Under the pieces are notes generated by a model. That model worked only from the letters and a program-made list of their open reading frames with translations. It was not told the origin of the DNA and ran no database searches. A stretch of 64,000 nucleotides of DNA from Brenneria populi. GTDB lineage: Bacteria > Pseudomonadota > Gammaproteobacteria > Enterobacterales > Enterobacteriaceae. The translations under genes and the position numbers were made by a program. Of the stretch, positions 16,576 through 25,747 are shown piece by piece (positions within the stretch are counted from its first letter, which is position 1; each line of letters opens with the position of its first letter). The stretch spans positions 124,001 to 188,000 of the forward strand of contig NZ_JAYWTM010000009.1 of NCBI RefSeq assembly GCF_036016195.1, in the 5' to 3' direction.

Positions 16576-19555
16576 TATCCGTGTCGCATTCAGCGCCATT
16601 GATAAGTTTACCCGCCCTGTTAATGCCGCCCGCAATAGCGCGGGCGGTCTTTCCGAATCCATCAAAAAAACCCAGGCGGCGATCAAAAGCCTGGAGTCGC
16701 AAAGCACCTCTTTTCAAAAGCTGCGCAACAGCACCAACGACACCGCGCAAAAACTCAATAAGGCCCAGCGTGAAGCGGCAGGGCTAAGCCAGCGGCTGAA
16801 AGAAACCGGCACCCTGTCGGATGCGCAGCGGGCGAAACTTGACGGCCTGCGCACAAAAATAACCACGCTTTCCACCGCCTACAGTGCGCAAACCGCAAAA
16901 CTCCGTGAGGTGGGGCAGGCGCTGCGCCAGCATGGCGTTACGCTGACCAGCGGCAGCGGGGCGATACAAAGCGCCATCCGGCGAACGGAACAATATAACC
17001 AGACACTGGAACGAGAGCGGCGGCAACTTGCCGCTGTCACCACGGCGCGCGCTCGTTACGACAATGCGAAATCACTACAAGGTGAAATTACTGGCGGCGG
17101 CATTAGAGGAGTAATGATAGGTGCCGCTGCATTAGTCCCCATTAGCAAAACAATTAGCGATTATGCCAATCTTGAAGATGCAATGAAGGGGGTCGCCAAA
17201 CAAGTTGATAGCCTGCGCGATAGTAGCGGAAACCGAACTACCCATTTTTATGAAATGCAACGGGCCATTAAAGACGCCAGCGAACGGCTACCGCTGGATA
17301 ACGGGGCAGTAGACTACGCCGCGCTGGTTGAAGGTGGCGCGCGTATGGGGGTTTCAAATAGTGATGACCCTTGGGAAAAGCAAAAGAGCGATCTATTGTC
17401 ATTCGCATCGACGGCAGCAATGGCCGCTAAGGCCTTTGAGCTACCCGCAGATCAGCTGTCGGAAGACATGGGTAAGATTGCTGGACTATACAAAATCCCG
17501 ACTCGTGATATTGAGCAACTTGGTGATGCGATTAACTATCTTGATGATAACGCCAAGTCTAAAGGCTCGGATATTATCGACGTCTTGAAGCGCGTCGGCG
17601 GATTGGCTGATAAGTTGAGTTATCAGCAAGCGGCGGCGTTAGGCTCAACGTTTCTAACTTTGGGGACAGAGCGGGAGGTTGCAGCCAGCGCTACTAACGC
17701 GATGGTGCGAGAGCTATCGATCGCCACAAAACAAAATAAGAATTTTATTGAGGGGCTTGATCGGCTTGGTCTTAGCGCTAAAAAGATTCAGGGAAATATG
17801 TCCATTGACGCAATGGGGACCATTATTTCCGTACTGGAATCCGTAAAGAAGCTCCCAAAATCAGAACGTACGCCAGTATTAACCCAACTGTTCGGCAAAG
17901 AATTTGGCGATGATGCGGAAAAGCTCGCCAATAATCTCCCTGAACTTTATCGACAGTTAAAACTTGTCAGCGGTGTAGCTGCAAAAGGTTCCATGCGGAA
18001 GGAATCGGATATCGACAAGGATTCAGTTTCCGCGCAATGGATGCTGCTCAAGTCCAGTGTAGTAAATTCCCTCAGTGGGTTGGGTGAGACGTTACGAAAA
18101 CCGCTGCTTGAAATCATTTCCTGGGCGAGAGACACATTAAAAACCTTTCGACAATGGATTGAGTTAAACCCGGTCCTTGTCGGTTCATTGATGAAGGTAG
18201 CCGTAGTTGTTGGCGCGCTTACCGTCGCATTAGGCGTGATGGCGCTGACGGTTGCCGGCATTATTGGCCCGTTGGCATTGATGCGTCTCAGTTTTACGCT
18301 ACTAACCAGTGGTCGCGGTATCGGCGGCACTATCACTATGTTTCAAGCGCTCGGCACCGTAGCGGGCAGCTCTATGACGCGCATCAGCGGATGGTCGCAG
18401 GTTATAAAGTCGCTGGCCGCAGGTTTTGGCCGGTTGCCCGCGCTGTTAACGCCGTTGCGCGGCATGCTGTTTGCCGTCTTCACGTCGCCGCTGTCGTCGC
18501 TTGCCGCGCTGGGTAAGGGCATCGGCATGCTGCTGCTGAGGTTAACCGGCCTTCCTGCGTTATGGGGGCTGATTAGCGGCGCGGTTTCGGCGCTTGGCGT
18601 CGCCCTGTCGCTGCTTCTTAGTCCTATTGGCCTGATCGGTGCGGCGTTTGTCGCGGCCGGCCTGCTCATCTGGCGATTTTGGGAGCCGATCAAAGCGTTT
18701 TTTGGCGGTTTTTTTTCTGGTGTTATGCAGTCGCTGCAACCGTTTCGTGATGCTTTCTCATCACTGGCACCTATTTTTAATGCCATTTCCGCCGCCGTTT
18801 CTCGCGTCTTTGATTGGTTTAAGCAACTCTTTACCCCGATAGAGTCCTCCCGTGAATCATTGGAGAAATGCACCAGCGCCGGGGAAACCTTCGGCAAAGT
18901 GTTTGGCTTCTGGCTGCAAACTCTTCTTACCCCGTTAACCGTCCTGATGGACGGGGTAGGTTGGCTGCTTGAAAAACTTGGCATGATCCCTGATGGGATC
19001 GATGCAGCGCAGAAAAAAGCAGACAAGTTAAAAGGCGAATTAACCCCGTCCGGACTTCAATTGTTGCAGGGCAGAATCGGAACACTCATCGCTGATGTTG
19101 GCGCAATTACAAAACCCGTAGCAGCTAAAGGCCCGGATAAAAGCAACGCGCCACCGTTGACGGGGAATAATAACGACCTGAAAAAGATCGCAAACAACAC
19201 AAGCGGCATACTGGATGAAACCAAAAAGCGGATAGGGCCGGGGGATATCGTTTTCAAAAACCTGCCGCGCGCGTTTGCCGTGCAGGGCGCCTGGCAGGAA
19301 ACGCGCGTCGCGGCGCAGAAAGTGCCGCGCGTTGTTTCTCAGCAAATGCAGGACATTACCACGCAACCCAGCCGCCAGGGTTCAACGGCGCCCGTTTCTG
19401 CGTCACCCGGCGCGGCGCCATCGTTCAAGTTGGTGTTTAACGATGTTGGCAAACAGGATCCGCGCGAGCTGGCGCAGCTTGTTGAACAGAAAATAAGGCA
19501 AATCCTCAACGAAAGAGATCGCAACCGCCGCGGCGCATTCCGCGACCAGGATTAA
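16562..19555 (+). CDS. T: Tape measure protein gpT
   Basis: 997-residue tail length-determining protein. The ATG at 16562 (MKSLDIRVAFSAIDKF) follows a GGAG site and overlaps the end of E', which favours it over the earlier in-frame ATG at 16526. The first 160 residues are charged, probably coiled coil. Residues roughly 535-740 hold several hydrophobic segments (for example VAVVVGALTVALGVMALTVA) that may insert in the host membrane during DNA entry. The C-terminus is polar. The middle part (about 17.04-18.2 kb) is visibly richer in A+T than its ends, suggesting a patchwork origin. Confidence 0.92.
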   Translation: MKSLDIRVAFSAIDKFTRPVNAARNSAGGLSESIKKTQAAIKSLESQSTSFQKLRNSTNDTAQKLNKAQREAAGLSQRLKETGTLSDAQRAKLDGLRTKITTLSTAYSAQTAKLREVGQALRQHGVTLTSGSGAIQSAIRRTEQYNQTLERERRQLAAVTTARARYDNAKSLQGEITGGGIRGVMIGAAALVPISKTISDYANLEDAMKGVAKQVDSLRDSSGNRTTHFYEMQRAIKDASERLPLDNGAVDYAALVEGGARMGVSNSDDPWEKQKSDLLSFASTAAMAAKAFELPADQLSEDMGKIAGLYKIPTRDIEQLGDAINYLDDNAKSKGSDIIDVLKRVGGLADKLSYQQAAALGSTFLTLGTEREVAASATNAMVRELSIATKQNKNFIEGLDRLGLSAKKIQGNMSIDAMGTIISVLESVKKLPKSERTPVLTQLFGKEFGDDAEKLANNLPELYRQLKLVSGVAAKGSMRKESDIDKDSVSAQWMLLKSSVVNSLSGLGETLRKPLLEIISWARDTLKTFRQWIELNPVLVGSLMKVAVVVGALTVALGVMALTVAGIIGPLALMRLSFTLLTSGRGIGGTITMFQALGTVAGSSMTRISGWSQVIKSLAAGFGRLPALLTPLRGMLFAVFTSPLSSLAALGKGIGMLLLRLTGLPALWGLISGAVSALGVALSLLLSPIGLIGAAFVAAGLLIWRFWEPIKAFFGGFFSGVMQSLQPFRDAFSSLAPIFNAISAAVSRVFDWFKQLFTPIESSRESLEKCTSAGETFGKVFGFWLQTLLTPLTVLMDGVGWLLEKLGMIPDGIDAAQKKADKLKGELTPSGLQLLQGRIGTLIADVGAITKPVAAKGPDKSNAPPLTGNNNDLKKIANNTSGILDETKKRIGPGDIVFKNLPRAFAVQGAWQETRVAAQKVPRVVSQQMQDITTQPSRQGSTAPVSASPGAAPSFKLVFNDVGKQDPRELAQLVEQKIRQILNERDRNRRGAFRDQD

Positions 19556-19567
19556 GGAGAAAATATT

Positions 19568-20059
19568 ATGATGATGGTATTCGGCATGTTTGTGTTTGCC
19601 CTCAAAACCGTACCTTACCAGCAATTGCAGCATTCCCAGCAGTGGCGCCACGTTAAGAATGATCGCATCAACCGGTCGGCAAGCTGGCAATATATCGGCG
19701 CCGGGGAGTCACAGATCACGCTTAGCGGCGTTCTCTACCCGGAAATCACCGGCGGCAATCTGGCGCTATCGGCATTAACGACAATGGGCTACATGGGGCG
19801 CCCCTGGCCGCTGATTGAAGGAACGGGGAAAATTTACGGAATGTATGTTTTAACCGGATTGCAGCGCACCAATGAGGAATTAGACCGCTACGGTAACGCG
19901 AAAAAGATAGAGTTTTCTATCAGCCTGCAACGCGTCGATGAGGACTACCGCGAACGGCTACAGTCATCGTCATTTAGTGATGTGCTGACCAATATCCGCA
20001 GCGGCGCCACTGAGGCGTATAACGCGGTTAATTCTGCGGCGGGGGGATTGCTTTCTTGA
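19568..20059 (+). CDS. U: Tail protein gpU
   Basis: 163-residue tail completion protein of the P2 gpU family (MVFGMFVFALKTVPYQQLQH, then GYMGRPWPLIEGTGKIYGMY). It starts from one of three consecutive ATGs at 19568-19576 after an AAGGAG site. Last gene of the inverted operon, converging on the H/small-gene pair, with two hairpins in the 80-bp gap. Confidence 0.9.
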   Translation: MMMVFGMFVFALKTVPYQQLQHSQQWRHVKNDRINRSASWQYIGAGESQITLSGVLYPEITGGNLALSALTTMGYMGRPWPLIEGTGKIYGMYVLTGLQRTNEELDRYGNAKKIEFSISLQRVDEDYRERLQSSSFSDVLTNIRSGATEAYNAVNSAAGGLLS

Positions 20060-20069
20060 TTTGCCAGGC

Positions 20070-20125
20070 AGCACAGCCGGTTATGGCTGTGCTCAATGTA
20101 AAAAACCCGCCGATGTGGCGGGTTT
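20070..20125. terminator. Twin hairpins between convergent U and the tailspike operon
   Basis: The first stem is AGCACAGCC/GGCTGTGCT (20070-20093). The second is AAACCCGCC/GGCGGGTTT (20103-20125), which runs into six Ts in the leftward direction and three Ts rightward. Together they should stop both converging late transcripts. Confidence 0.8.
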
Positions 20126-20140
20126 CCGATAATGCGGTTG

Positions 20141-20338
20141 TTATGCGATGTCTACTTCATCCGATCCTGATGCAACGTAAACAGTTTCGTAAACAGACCC
20201 ATCGCCAGAATACATTATCCCCGGTACGGCATACATATCTGCTTCCTCAACTGTGACTGCGGCTTTCCCTGTGGCTTCAAAGATGGAATCAGCTGGTGAC
20301 TTTATTTTATCGCCTGGATTGATTTCAGTAATCTTCAT
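20141..20338 (-). CDS. Small protein downstream of the tailspike gene
   Basis: 65 residues (MKITEINPGDKIKSPADSIF...), acidic, without membrane segments. It begins seven bases after the H stop and takes the place where P2 encodes the tail-fibre chaperone gpG, to which it shows no resemblance. It may be a tailspike partner or assembly factor. I recognise no family. Confidence 0.6.
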   Translation of the reverse strand: MKITEINPGDKIKSPADSIFEATGKAAVTVEEADMYAVPGIMYSGDGSVYETVYVASGSDEVDIA

Positions 20339-20345
20339 GCCTTTC

Positions 20346-22598
20346 TCACACGTTAAATGATGAAATCCGCATTGTTACCGGATATGCCATCTTGTTTGTT
20401 ACGTTAAATGTGTTACCAGACTTTGTTATATATACTTTTCCAGAGTCTGATGAATTTTGAGTCCCATCCGCAATGACTTCTCGCAGATTCCCCATTATAT
20501 TTACCGCCGCGGCGCTGTTATTCATTAGCAGCATTGCCGAGTCAACATAGGTAACCCCCCCCGAATCCGTCCACGTTGCTGATAAAAGAATAAAAGAACC
20601 CGTAGTTAAATTGCTGAAGCTCGCTACCCCATCTTGCGCTATCGTTGCAGAGTTATATCTTACCGGATATTTTTGCGGAGACGATCCAGTAAACGGCAGA
20701 GGATAACATCCGGTAGCGCCAGATATGATTGATGTAAATTTTCCGCCATCAATAGTTCTGTTACCGTACGCGTTTACAGTCGATACAACTGATGGATTAA
20801 TGCTTATAGCAGTATTTCTAGCGCCGCTCAGCAGATTATTAACAACCTCCGCGTCTGTGGCTCCCTCCCCGATGTAGACACCAACAAAGCCATCGTTTAT
20901 TGCACCTGCAAAGTGGAACTTATTATCACTGACATCACACCCGCCGCCATTCACGGAAACTGCTGGTGTTGATGCCGATGTGGGTTGAAGAATATTTCTC
21001 CAATTCACGGATCTGACGGTAATGTTATCTGTCCCTGAAACGATGGCCGGCCCTGATTGATTCGCCGTCCCCCCGATGATGTGTATATTTCTCCCTTGCG
21101 CTAGAGTCCTTACGCCTCGCATTTGTGCGTTGTTTATAGATAATGGCCCCAATTGTGAGTCATAATTGAAGTAATTACCTATGGTTCCCATAGAGGAAAT
21201 TAAAACGGGCGTATCGAAAGATAATAATTGATTATCTTCATCCACTGACGTTCTCACCATATCAAACATAAATAAATCTGAGCGTGACCACGTCAGTTCG
21301 CAACCATTAAACAATACTCCGATTGTTCCCTTTATCGTTGACGAAATAGAGTCCGTGTGATGGCTTTCGAACTTCGCTCCGACAAATGTACAATGCCGCG
21401 TGCTTTTTTGTATTTGTAACAGTTGAGGGCAAGACTCAACATGAAGGCCGTAGAATCTAACAGCATTCGTGCCATCATTGGGATGCCCTCCCGGCCCAAT
21501 TAATAGTCCTGGAACTGGATTATTAATATCATCAATATTTCCGCACTCCATTATTCTTAGCCCGGTAAAATCGCTATCCCATACATTCCCAAGCCACAGA
21601 CCTGAACCATTAAGATAACGGCATGCGACATTTTTCAATGTAAAGTAAGACGCCTCGTTAACACGTATACCGCCCACGCCACTTGGCGGATTTGTATAAT
21701 TAGGTACGCTGGTTCCCTGATACCCTGTTCCGATCGTCATATCTTCAATACCAGCTTGATATAATCGATTGTCAGTGATTTCCGTTGTCGTAAAGCAAAA
21801 TGAAGCCCCTGGTTTTGGCATTATTCTCGTAGCAAATCTTCCTTGCCCCCGAAATTTGACGCCCGTCAAAAACGGTATATCGCCTAATAAGTAAGTTCCA
21901 TTGCCAAAAACAACCTCGGCATACGTTGATATAGAACCATCGTAACCTGATTCAATCATAGTGTTGACTGCTTTCAATGCATCAATCACTGCGTCTGTTG
22001 AGTCAGTAGCACCGGTATTATCCGCCCCGTATCCGTCAACATAAAAAGAAACCAATCCGTCCTGAACTGTTCCACCTTGCTTAAGACCCATCATAGCGGC
22101 GCCCGCTAATGACCACTGCTGCTTTATCTCAATAATCTCATTATCGACGTATGAACGCGTAGCCAACACAACGGACGGATCAATCTTCAACGTCACCGCG
22201 TCGGTACTGCTGACGACAATAATCATGCGCACGGTTTGCACGCGGCCAGAGCCTTCCTGTAATTTTGGTTTATAGGTTTCCGGGCAGTTGGCGATAGCGA
22301 TCAGGTCGCCGTTGTCATCGTACAAGCCGATTTCACGGATCCAGAAACCGCCCTCAGATTCGGGGATAACCTGCTCGGCAATAATCTGACTGTCGTTTGC
22401 CGGGTCAATGCTCAACATATTGAGCGCGGCGCGGCGTTTTTCATTAATCAGCGTTGTTTGCGCCGGGTTAGGGGTCGGCAAAACACCGCCACCGTCGCCG
22501 ACCGCCATTTTCGTGATACTTAATTGAGTACCCAGCGCGGCGGCATTAGCCAGCTTTGCCGTGCCGATATTTGTCAATAATGCAAAGTATGTGCTCAT
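20346..22598 (-). CDS. H: Chimeric tailspike: P2 gpH N-terminus with pectate-lyase-like beta-helix
   Basis: 750-residue receptor-binding protein. Residues 1-155 are the P2 gpH baseplate-attachment region (MSTYFALLTNIGTAKLANAA, GGFWIREIGLYDDNGDLIAI). The typical fibre shaft is missing. Instead, from about residue 180, VDGYGADNTGATDSTDAVID starts a right-handed beta-helix of the Pectate_lyase_3 kind with many Asn/Gly turns (NNLLSGARNTAISIN), followed by a small beta-rich C-terminal domain. Such spikes usually bind and cleave capsule or O-antigen. The enzymatic part is poorer in GC than the attachment domain, a sign of acquisition by recombination. Confidence 0.85.
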   Translation of the reverse strand: MSTYFALLTNIGTAKLANAAALGTQLSITKMAVGDGGGVLPTPNPAQTTLINEKRRAALNMLSIDPANDSQIIAEQVIPESEGGFWIREIGLYDDNGDLIAIANCPETYKPKLQEGSGRVQTVRMIIVVSSTDAVTLKIDPSVVLATRSYVDNEIIEIKQQWSLAGAAMMGLKQGGTVQDGLVSFYVDGYGADNTGATDSTDAVIDALKAVNTMIESGYDGSISTYAEVVFGNGTYLLGDIPFLTGVKFRGQGRFATRIMPKPGASFCFTTTEITDNRLYQAGIEDMTIGTGYQGTSVPNYTNPPSGVGGIRVNEASYFTLKNVACRYLNGSGLWLGNVWDSDFTGLRIMECGNIDDINNPVPGLLIGPGGHPNDGTNAVRFYGLHVESCPQLLQIQKSTRHCTFVGAKFESHHTDSISSTIKGTIGVLFNGCELTWSRSDLFMFDMVRTSVDEDNQLLSFDTPVLISSMGTIGNYFNYDSQLGPLSINNAQMRGVRTLAQGRNIHIIGGTANQSGPAIVSGTDNITVRSVNWRNILQPTSASTPAVSVNGGGCDVSDNKFHFAGAINDGFVGVYIGEGATDAEVVNNLLSGARNTAISINPSVVSTVNAYGNRTIDGGKFTSIISGATGCYPLPFTGSSPQKYPVRYNSATIAQDGVASFSNLTTGSFILLSATWTDSGGVTYVDSAMLLMNNSAAAVNIMGNLREVIADGTQNSSDSGKVYITKSGNTFNVTNKMAYPVTMRISSFNV

Positions 22599-23290
22599 GC
22601 TGTTACGCTCATATTGTCAATAATGTGAATTCGTGCCGCCATGGCTCCCCGGCCATTGGCGCTAACAACTTCCGGCATGTATGAATAAGTGGTTAACTCA
22701 TCACTAACTATGCTGATCCCTGCGCCCACGACGCCCGTACCGCTTACGCTGATGACTTCCGGCATATAGGGGTAAACCGTCAATTCATCGCCCAGATATC
22801 CCACCGCCGCCGCGTAGGCTTCCCCTTTAACATCAAGGCTAACGGATAGCCCCGTAAGGTGACGCGAACAGGGCTTCGCTTGTTCGATAAGCCGCTCAAG
22901 CTCCCAATACAGATCATCAGTGATGCCCTGATCGTTAACGCCGACATCAAGTAGAAATGTCCCCGGCTCGCCGCCGTTCTGGAACCACTCAATAACGCGA
23001 ACGGTAAAACCGAATGGTTCGATCGCCCGGCGCAACGCCGTGATGGTTCCCTTTTTTCGGTGAACCATCCACGCAGCCTTGATCACCTGGCGCTTGGTCT
23101 GTTCCGACCAATTCTTATCCCAACGATCAACGGACAGCGCCCACGCCAGATAGGGCAGCAAATCAACCGGGCACTTGTTCGCATCCCACAGCGTATTGAG
23201 ATCGACGGGCAGAAGGCTAAGCACTTCCGCCGCCTGCGCGGCTCGGCGCATAAAGTCACTGGAAGAGGGCGGCAGTAGCGTGTTACTCAT
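22595..23290 (-). CDS. I: Baseplate protein gpI
   Basis: 231-residue baseplate wedge protein. The start MSNTLLPPSSSDFMRRAAQ at 23290 overlaps the J stop, as in P2; the frame is open further upstream but without homology. Core signature: LWDANKCPVDLLPYLAWALS and VHRKKGTITALRRAIEPFG. The C-terminus carries two copies of a short unit, DELTVYPYMPEV and DELTTYSYMPEV about 28 residues apart, which looks like a local duplication. It overlaps H by four bases. Confidence 0.92.
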   Translation of the reverse strand: MSNTLLPPSSSDFMRRAAQAAEVLSLLPVDLNTLWDANKCPVDLLPYLAWALSVDRWDKNWSEQTKRQVIKAAWMVHRKKGTITALRRAIEPFGFTVRVIEWFQNGGEPGTFLLDVGVNDQGITDDLYWELERLIEQAKPCSRHLTGLSVSLDVKGEAYAAAVGYLGDELTVYPYMPEVISVSGTGVVGAGISIVSDELTTYSYMPEVVSANGRGAMAARIHIIDNMSVTA

Positions 23291-24179
23291 CTGTGCCGCC
23301 TTCGCCAATAACAACTGATTCGCACCAGGCCGACTGTGTTTCATCAATCACAATGTCAACGGCCGGCTCTATCAGTTCTACGCGCTGCACGCCCTGGACA
23401 TGCAGCGCGGCCATGATCGCCGATCGCGCAACGTCGCGGCCTATTTTCCCCTGCGCGCTTATCCATGACGCTAGCGCAGCCTGTGCCGCGTTGTGTATCG
23501 GCTCCGATTCCGGGCCGGGGTAAAAATAAAGCAGGGCGTTGATTGAATAATTGACGATCTCGGCGCTCTGCACAGTCAACCGGTCAGCCACCGGGCGCTT
23601 ATCTTCGGCTGATAACGCCGCATCAACGGTTGAAAGCAACTCGGCAGATGCGGCACCGTCGCCATCGGAAGACAGCACGGATACAACCACCACGGCGGGC
23701 GACGGGCTGGTCGCTTTCGCGTCTTTAACTTTCCCGCTGGCGCTCTTGGCAAAATATTCATATGCCGCTGTCGGCCCAGCCACGCTAAGCCCCTCAAAGG
23801 CCGCTTGCGCGCGCAGACGGAACGCATCATCGCTTTCCATCACCGCGTCGGCCGTTTCCGTTTCTTCCGTAATGACTAACCGCGCCGTGTTCAGGTTCGC
23901 CCCTAAGTTATCCAGATCGCCGGAAACCGCATGACTGAGCATGCAGGCGGCGGCGCCGTCATTAATCCGCTGGCGCAACATCAATTCGCGGTACGCGATG
24001 ACCTGTGCTATCTGGTTTAGTGGCTCAGACTCCAACTCAAGCGCGGCGGTCACGGATGACTGTTGGTCAGCAGGGAAGGCGGCGATCATGACCGCCTTGA
24101 CGTCCAACAGAATCGCCTCAAAATCCAGCGTTTCGATGATTTGCGGCTGGGGTAGCTGCGATAAATCAACCGTTGCCAC
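23283..24179 (-). CDS. J: Baseplate protein gpJ
   Basis: 298-residue baseplate wedge protein of the gpJ/T4 gp6 type. Typical motifs are MIAAFPADQQSSVTAALELE, QVIAYRELMLRQRINDGAAA and GPTAAYEYFAKSASGKVKDA. Start overlaps the end of W by 14 bases and the end overlaps I, giving tight translational coupling. Confidence 0.93.
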   Translation of the reverse strand: MATVDLSQLPQPQIIETLDFEAILLDVKAVMIAAFPADQQSSVTAALELESEPLNQIAQVIAYRELMLRQRINDGAAACMLSHAVSGDLDNLGANLNTARLVITEETETADAVMESDDAFRLRAQAAFEGLSVAGPTAAYEYFAKSASGKVKDAKATSPSPAVVVVSVLSSDGDGAASAELLSTVDAALSAEDKRPVADRLTVQSAEIVNYSINALLYFYPGPESEPIHNAAQAALASWISAQGKIGRDVARSAIMAALHVQGVQRVELIEPAVDIVIDETQSAWCESVVIGEGGTDE

Positions 24180-24534
24180 TGTTACCCCCTTTTATCGTTA
24201 TTGCTGCGTTGCTTGATTCCATCGTTTCCGTTACCAGCCCAGCTAATTCGACGTCTACCTTTCCGTTTTTCGAATAATTCACATCGACGGTATTCAGCGC
24301 TATGCGCGGCTCCCAGCGTGTTACCGCAATGACTGCCGCGCTCATCAGTTGCAGGCGCGTGACCTCGTTTTGCGGCGCGTCAAGCAAATCCGGCACGATA
24401 GATCCGTAATCACGACGCATCACACGGGAGCCGATCGGCGTGGTCAGTATGTCGCGCACGGATTGCCACAGATGATCGCTATCCGTCAGCGTTCCCAGGC
24501 CGTCCGGGTTCATGCCGGTATAGCGCGCGCTCAT
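24166..24534 (-). CDS. W: Baseplate protein gpW (gp25-like lysozyme fold)
   Basis: 122-residue baseplate wedge component homologous to T4 gp25. MSARYTGMNPDGLGTLTD at 24534 overlaps the V stop (ATGA), which decides the start over one six codons earlier. The segment RDILTTPIGSRVMRRDYGS is the family signature (IGSR-M---YGS). Confidence 0.93.
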   Translation of the reverse strand: MSARYTGMNPDGLGTLTDSDHLWQSVRDILTTPIGSRVMRRDYGSIVPDLLDAPQNEVTRLQLMSAAVIAVTRWEPRIALNTVDVNYSKNGKVDVELAGLVTETMESSNAAITIKGGNSGNG

Positions 24535-25112
24535 TTCGTGCCATCCGTCCAACTTTCGCCGCTCTCTACGGCGCCGTGGGCGTGATCGTCAACCTGAACG
24601 CCATTTGACTTAAACGCGCCGCCTTGATGATCGACATTGCCCGTCATTTTCCCGCCCTCAGTAAACGAAAAGGTTTTGGCAACCAGGTGTTTAGTACATT
24701 CAACGATCGGCGTATCCAGCGTGACGCCCACCGATGCGACGATGCGCGCCGTTTTCATTCCGCTGGCTTCCAGCGCGCCGGCGGCAGCGTCATAACGTAC
24801 AGTGGCGCCGTCCGGGGCCTTGATTACCAACTCGTTGATGCTGCTGCCCGGCGCCGGGTTTTCGTCACTGTACAGACTGCCGATAATCACGGCGGTTTCT
24901 GGGTTGCCGCCGATGCATCCCATCAGAACCTGCTCGCCCACAGAGGGCGGGATCCAGACATTGAATGCCCCGGCGCGCGTTGCTTGCCAACGCAGCCAAT
25001 CCGTATTCAGTTCGCCGGAATTGACGCGAACCCGCCATGAGTCAACATCTATCTCTGTTACCGTGCCGACGCGCAGCACGTTACCCAGCAAACGGAATAG
25101 TTCGGCAGTCAT
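24531..25112 (-). CDS. V: Baseplate spike protein gpV
   Basis: 193-residue trimeric membrane-piercing spike. It has the N-terminal OB fold (GTVTEIDVDSWRVRVNSGEL, then WIPPSVGEQVLMGCIGGNPE) and a C-terminal beta-prism with repeats (KMTGNVDHQGGAFKSNGVQV) ending in DDHAHG, the DxHxH-like region where P2 gpV binds iron at its apex. Start overlaps S by four bases. Confidence 0.93.
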   Translation of the reverse strand: MTAELFRLLGNVLRVGTVTEIDVDSWRVRVNSGELNTDWLRWQATRAGAFNVWIPPSVGEQVLMGCIGGNPETAVIIGSLYSDENPAPGSSINELVIKAPDGATVRYDAAAGALEASGMKTARIVASVGVTLDTPIVECTKHLVAKTFSFTEGGKMTGNVDHQGGAFKSNGVQVDDHAHGAVESGESWTDGTK

Positions 25113-25747
25113 GACAGCCTCATGGATTCAATCATTTTCTCGGCGATGATCCGCCGGTCTGCCTCGCTCAGGCCAAGCAGCTCGCGGCGCGGGTACGTCA
25201 CCAATACATTGCCGCTAATCTTGTCTTTCAGGCCGAACTGATGCGCGCGGGCAATGCGCGCGGCAACGCCTGAAAATCCCACCGTGGCGCCTGCCGCGTC
25301 TGCTTTGGTGCGCAACCACTTGGCCGTTCTTATGCGGTGGAACATGGACTGTTTTTTAGTGATGTTTTTTTGCGTTTCCGCTAAATCAATCTCTAACCAT
25401 GCTTCAATGTCCGCGCGGCGTAGCGATCGCTGCGCGCCTTTCTCCGTATCCTGGCCGGTTACCATGCGCGCGTTGCCCCGCCCCGTGGTATGGCGCCAGT
25501 TGACCAACTCTCGCAACCTTCCGCGATACACTACGCGCAGGCGCCGATGGGTCTTACTGATTCGCCGGCGGCGCTCTTCATACTGCGATCCGTCCGGGTT
25601 CTGCTGCCTCGCAATGCGTTGCTGTTGGCTGCGGCGTAGGGCGATCGCGATGTCCCTGGCCGATGCCCGGCGCCCCTGCGCGGACATTCCCGCCAGAATG
25701 CCGTTAAACACCTCATCAAGCTGATGGAACAGATCGCTATCGCTCAT
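25109..25747 (-). CDS. S: Tail completion protein gpS
   Basis: 212-residue protein needed to finish the tail so it can join the head. RRISKTHRRLRVVYRGRLRE and IARAHQFGLKDKISGNVLVT (the AHQFG core) identify the family. Translationally coupled to R (overlap 25744-25747) and V. Confidence 0.9.
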   Translation of the reverse strand: MSDSDLFHQLDEVFNGILAGMSAQGRRASARDIAIALRRSQQQRIARQQNPDGSQYEERRRRISKTHRRLRVVYRGRLRELVNWRHTTGRGNARMVTGQDTEKGAQRSLRRADIEAWLEIDLAETQKNITKKQSMFHRIRTAKWLRTKADAAGATVGFSGVAARIARAHQFGLKDKISGNVLVTYPRRELLGLSEADRRIIAEKMIESMRLS

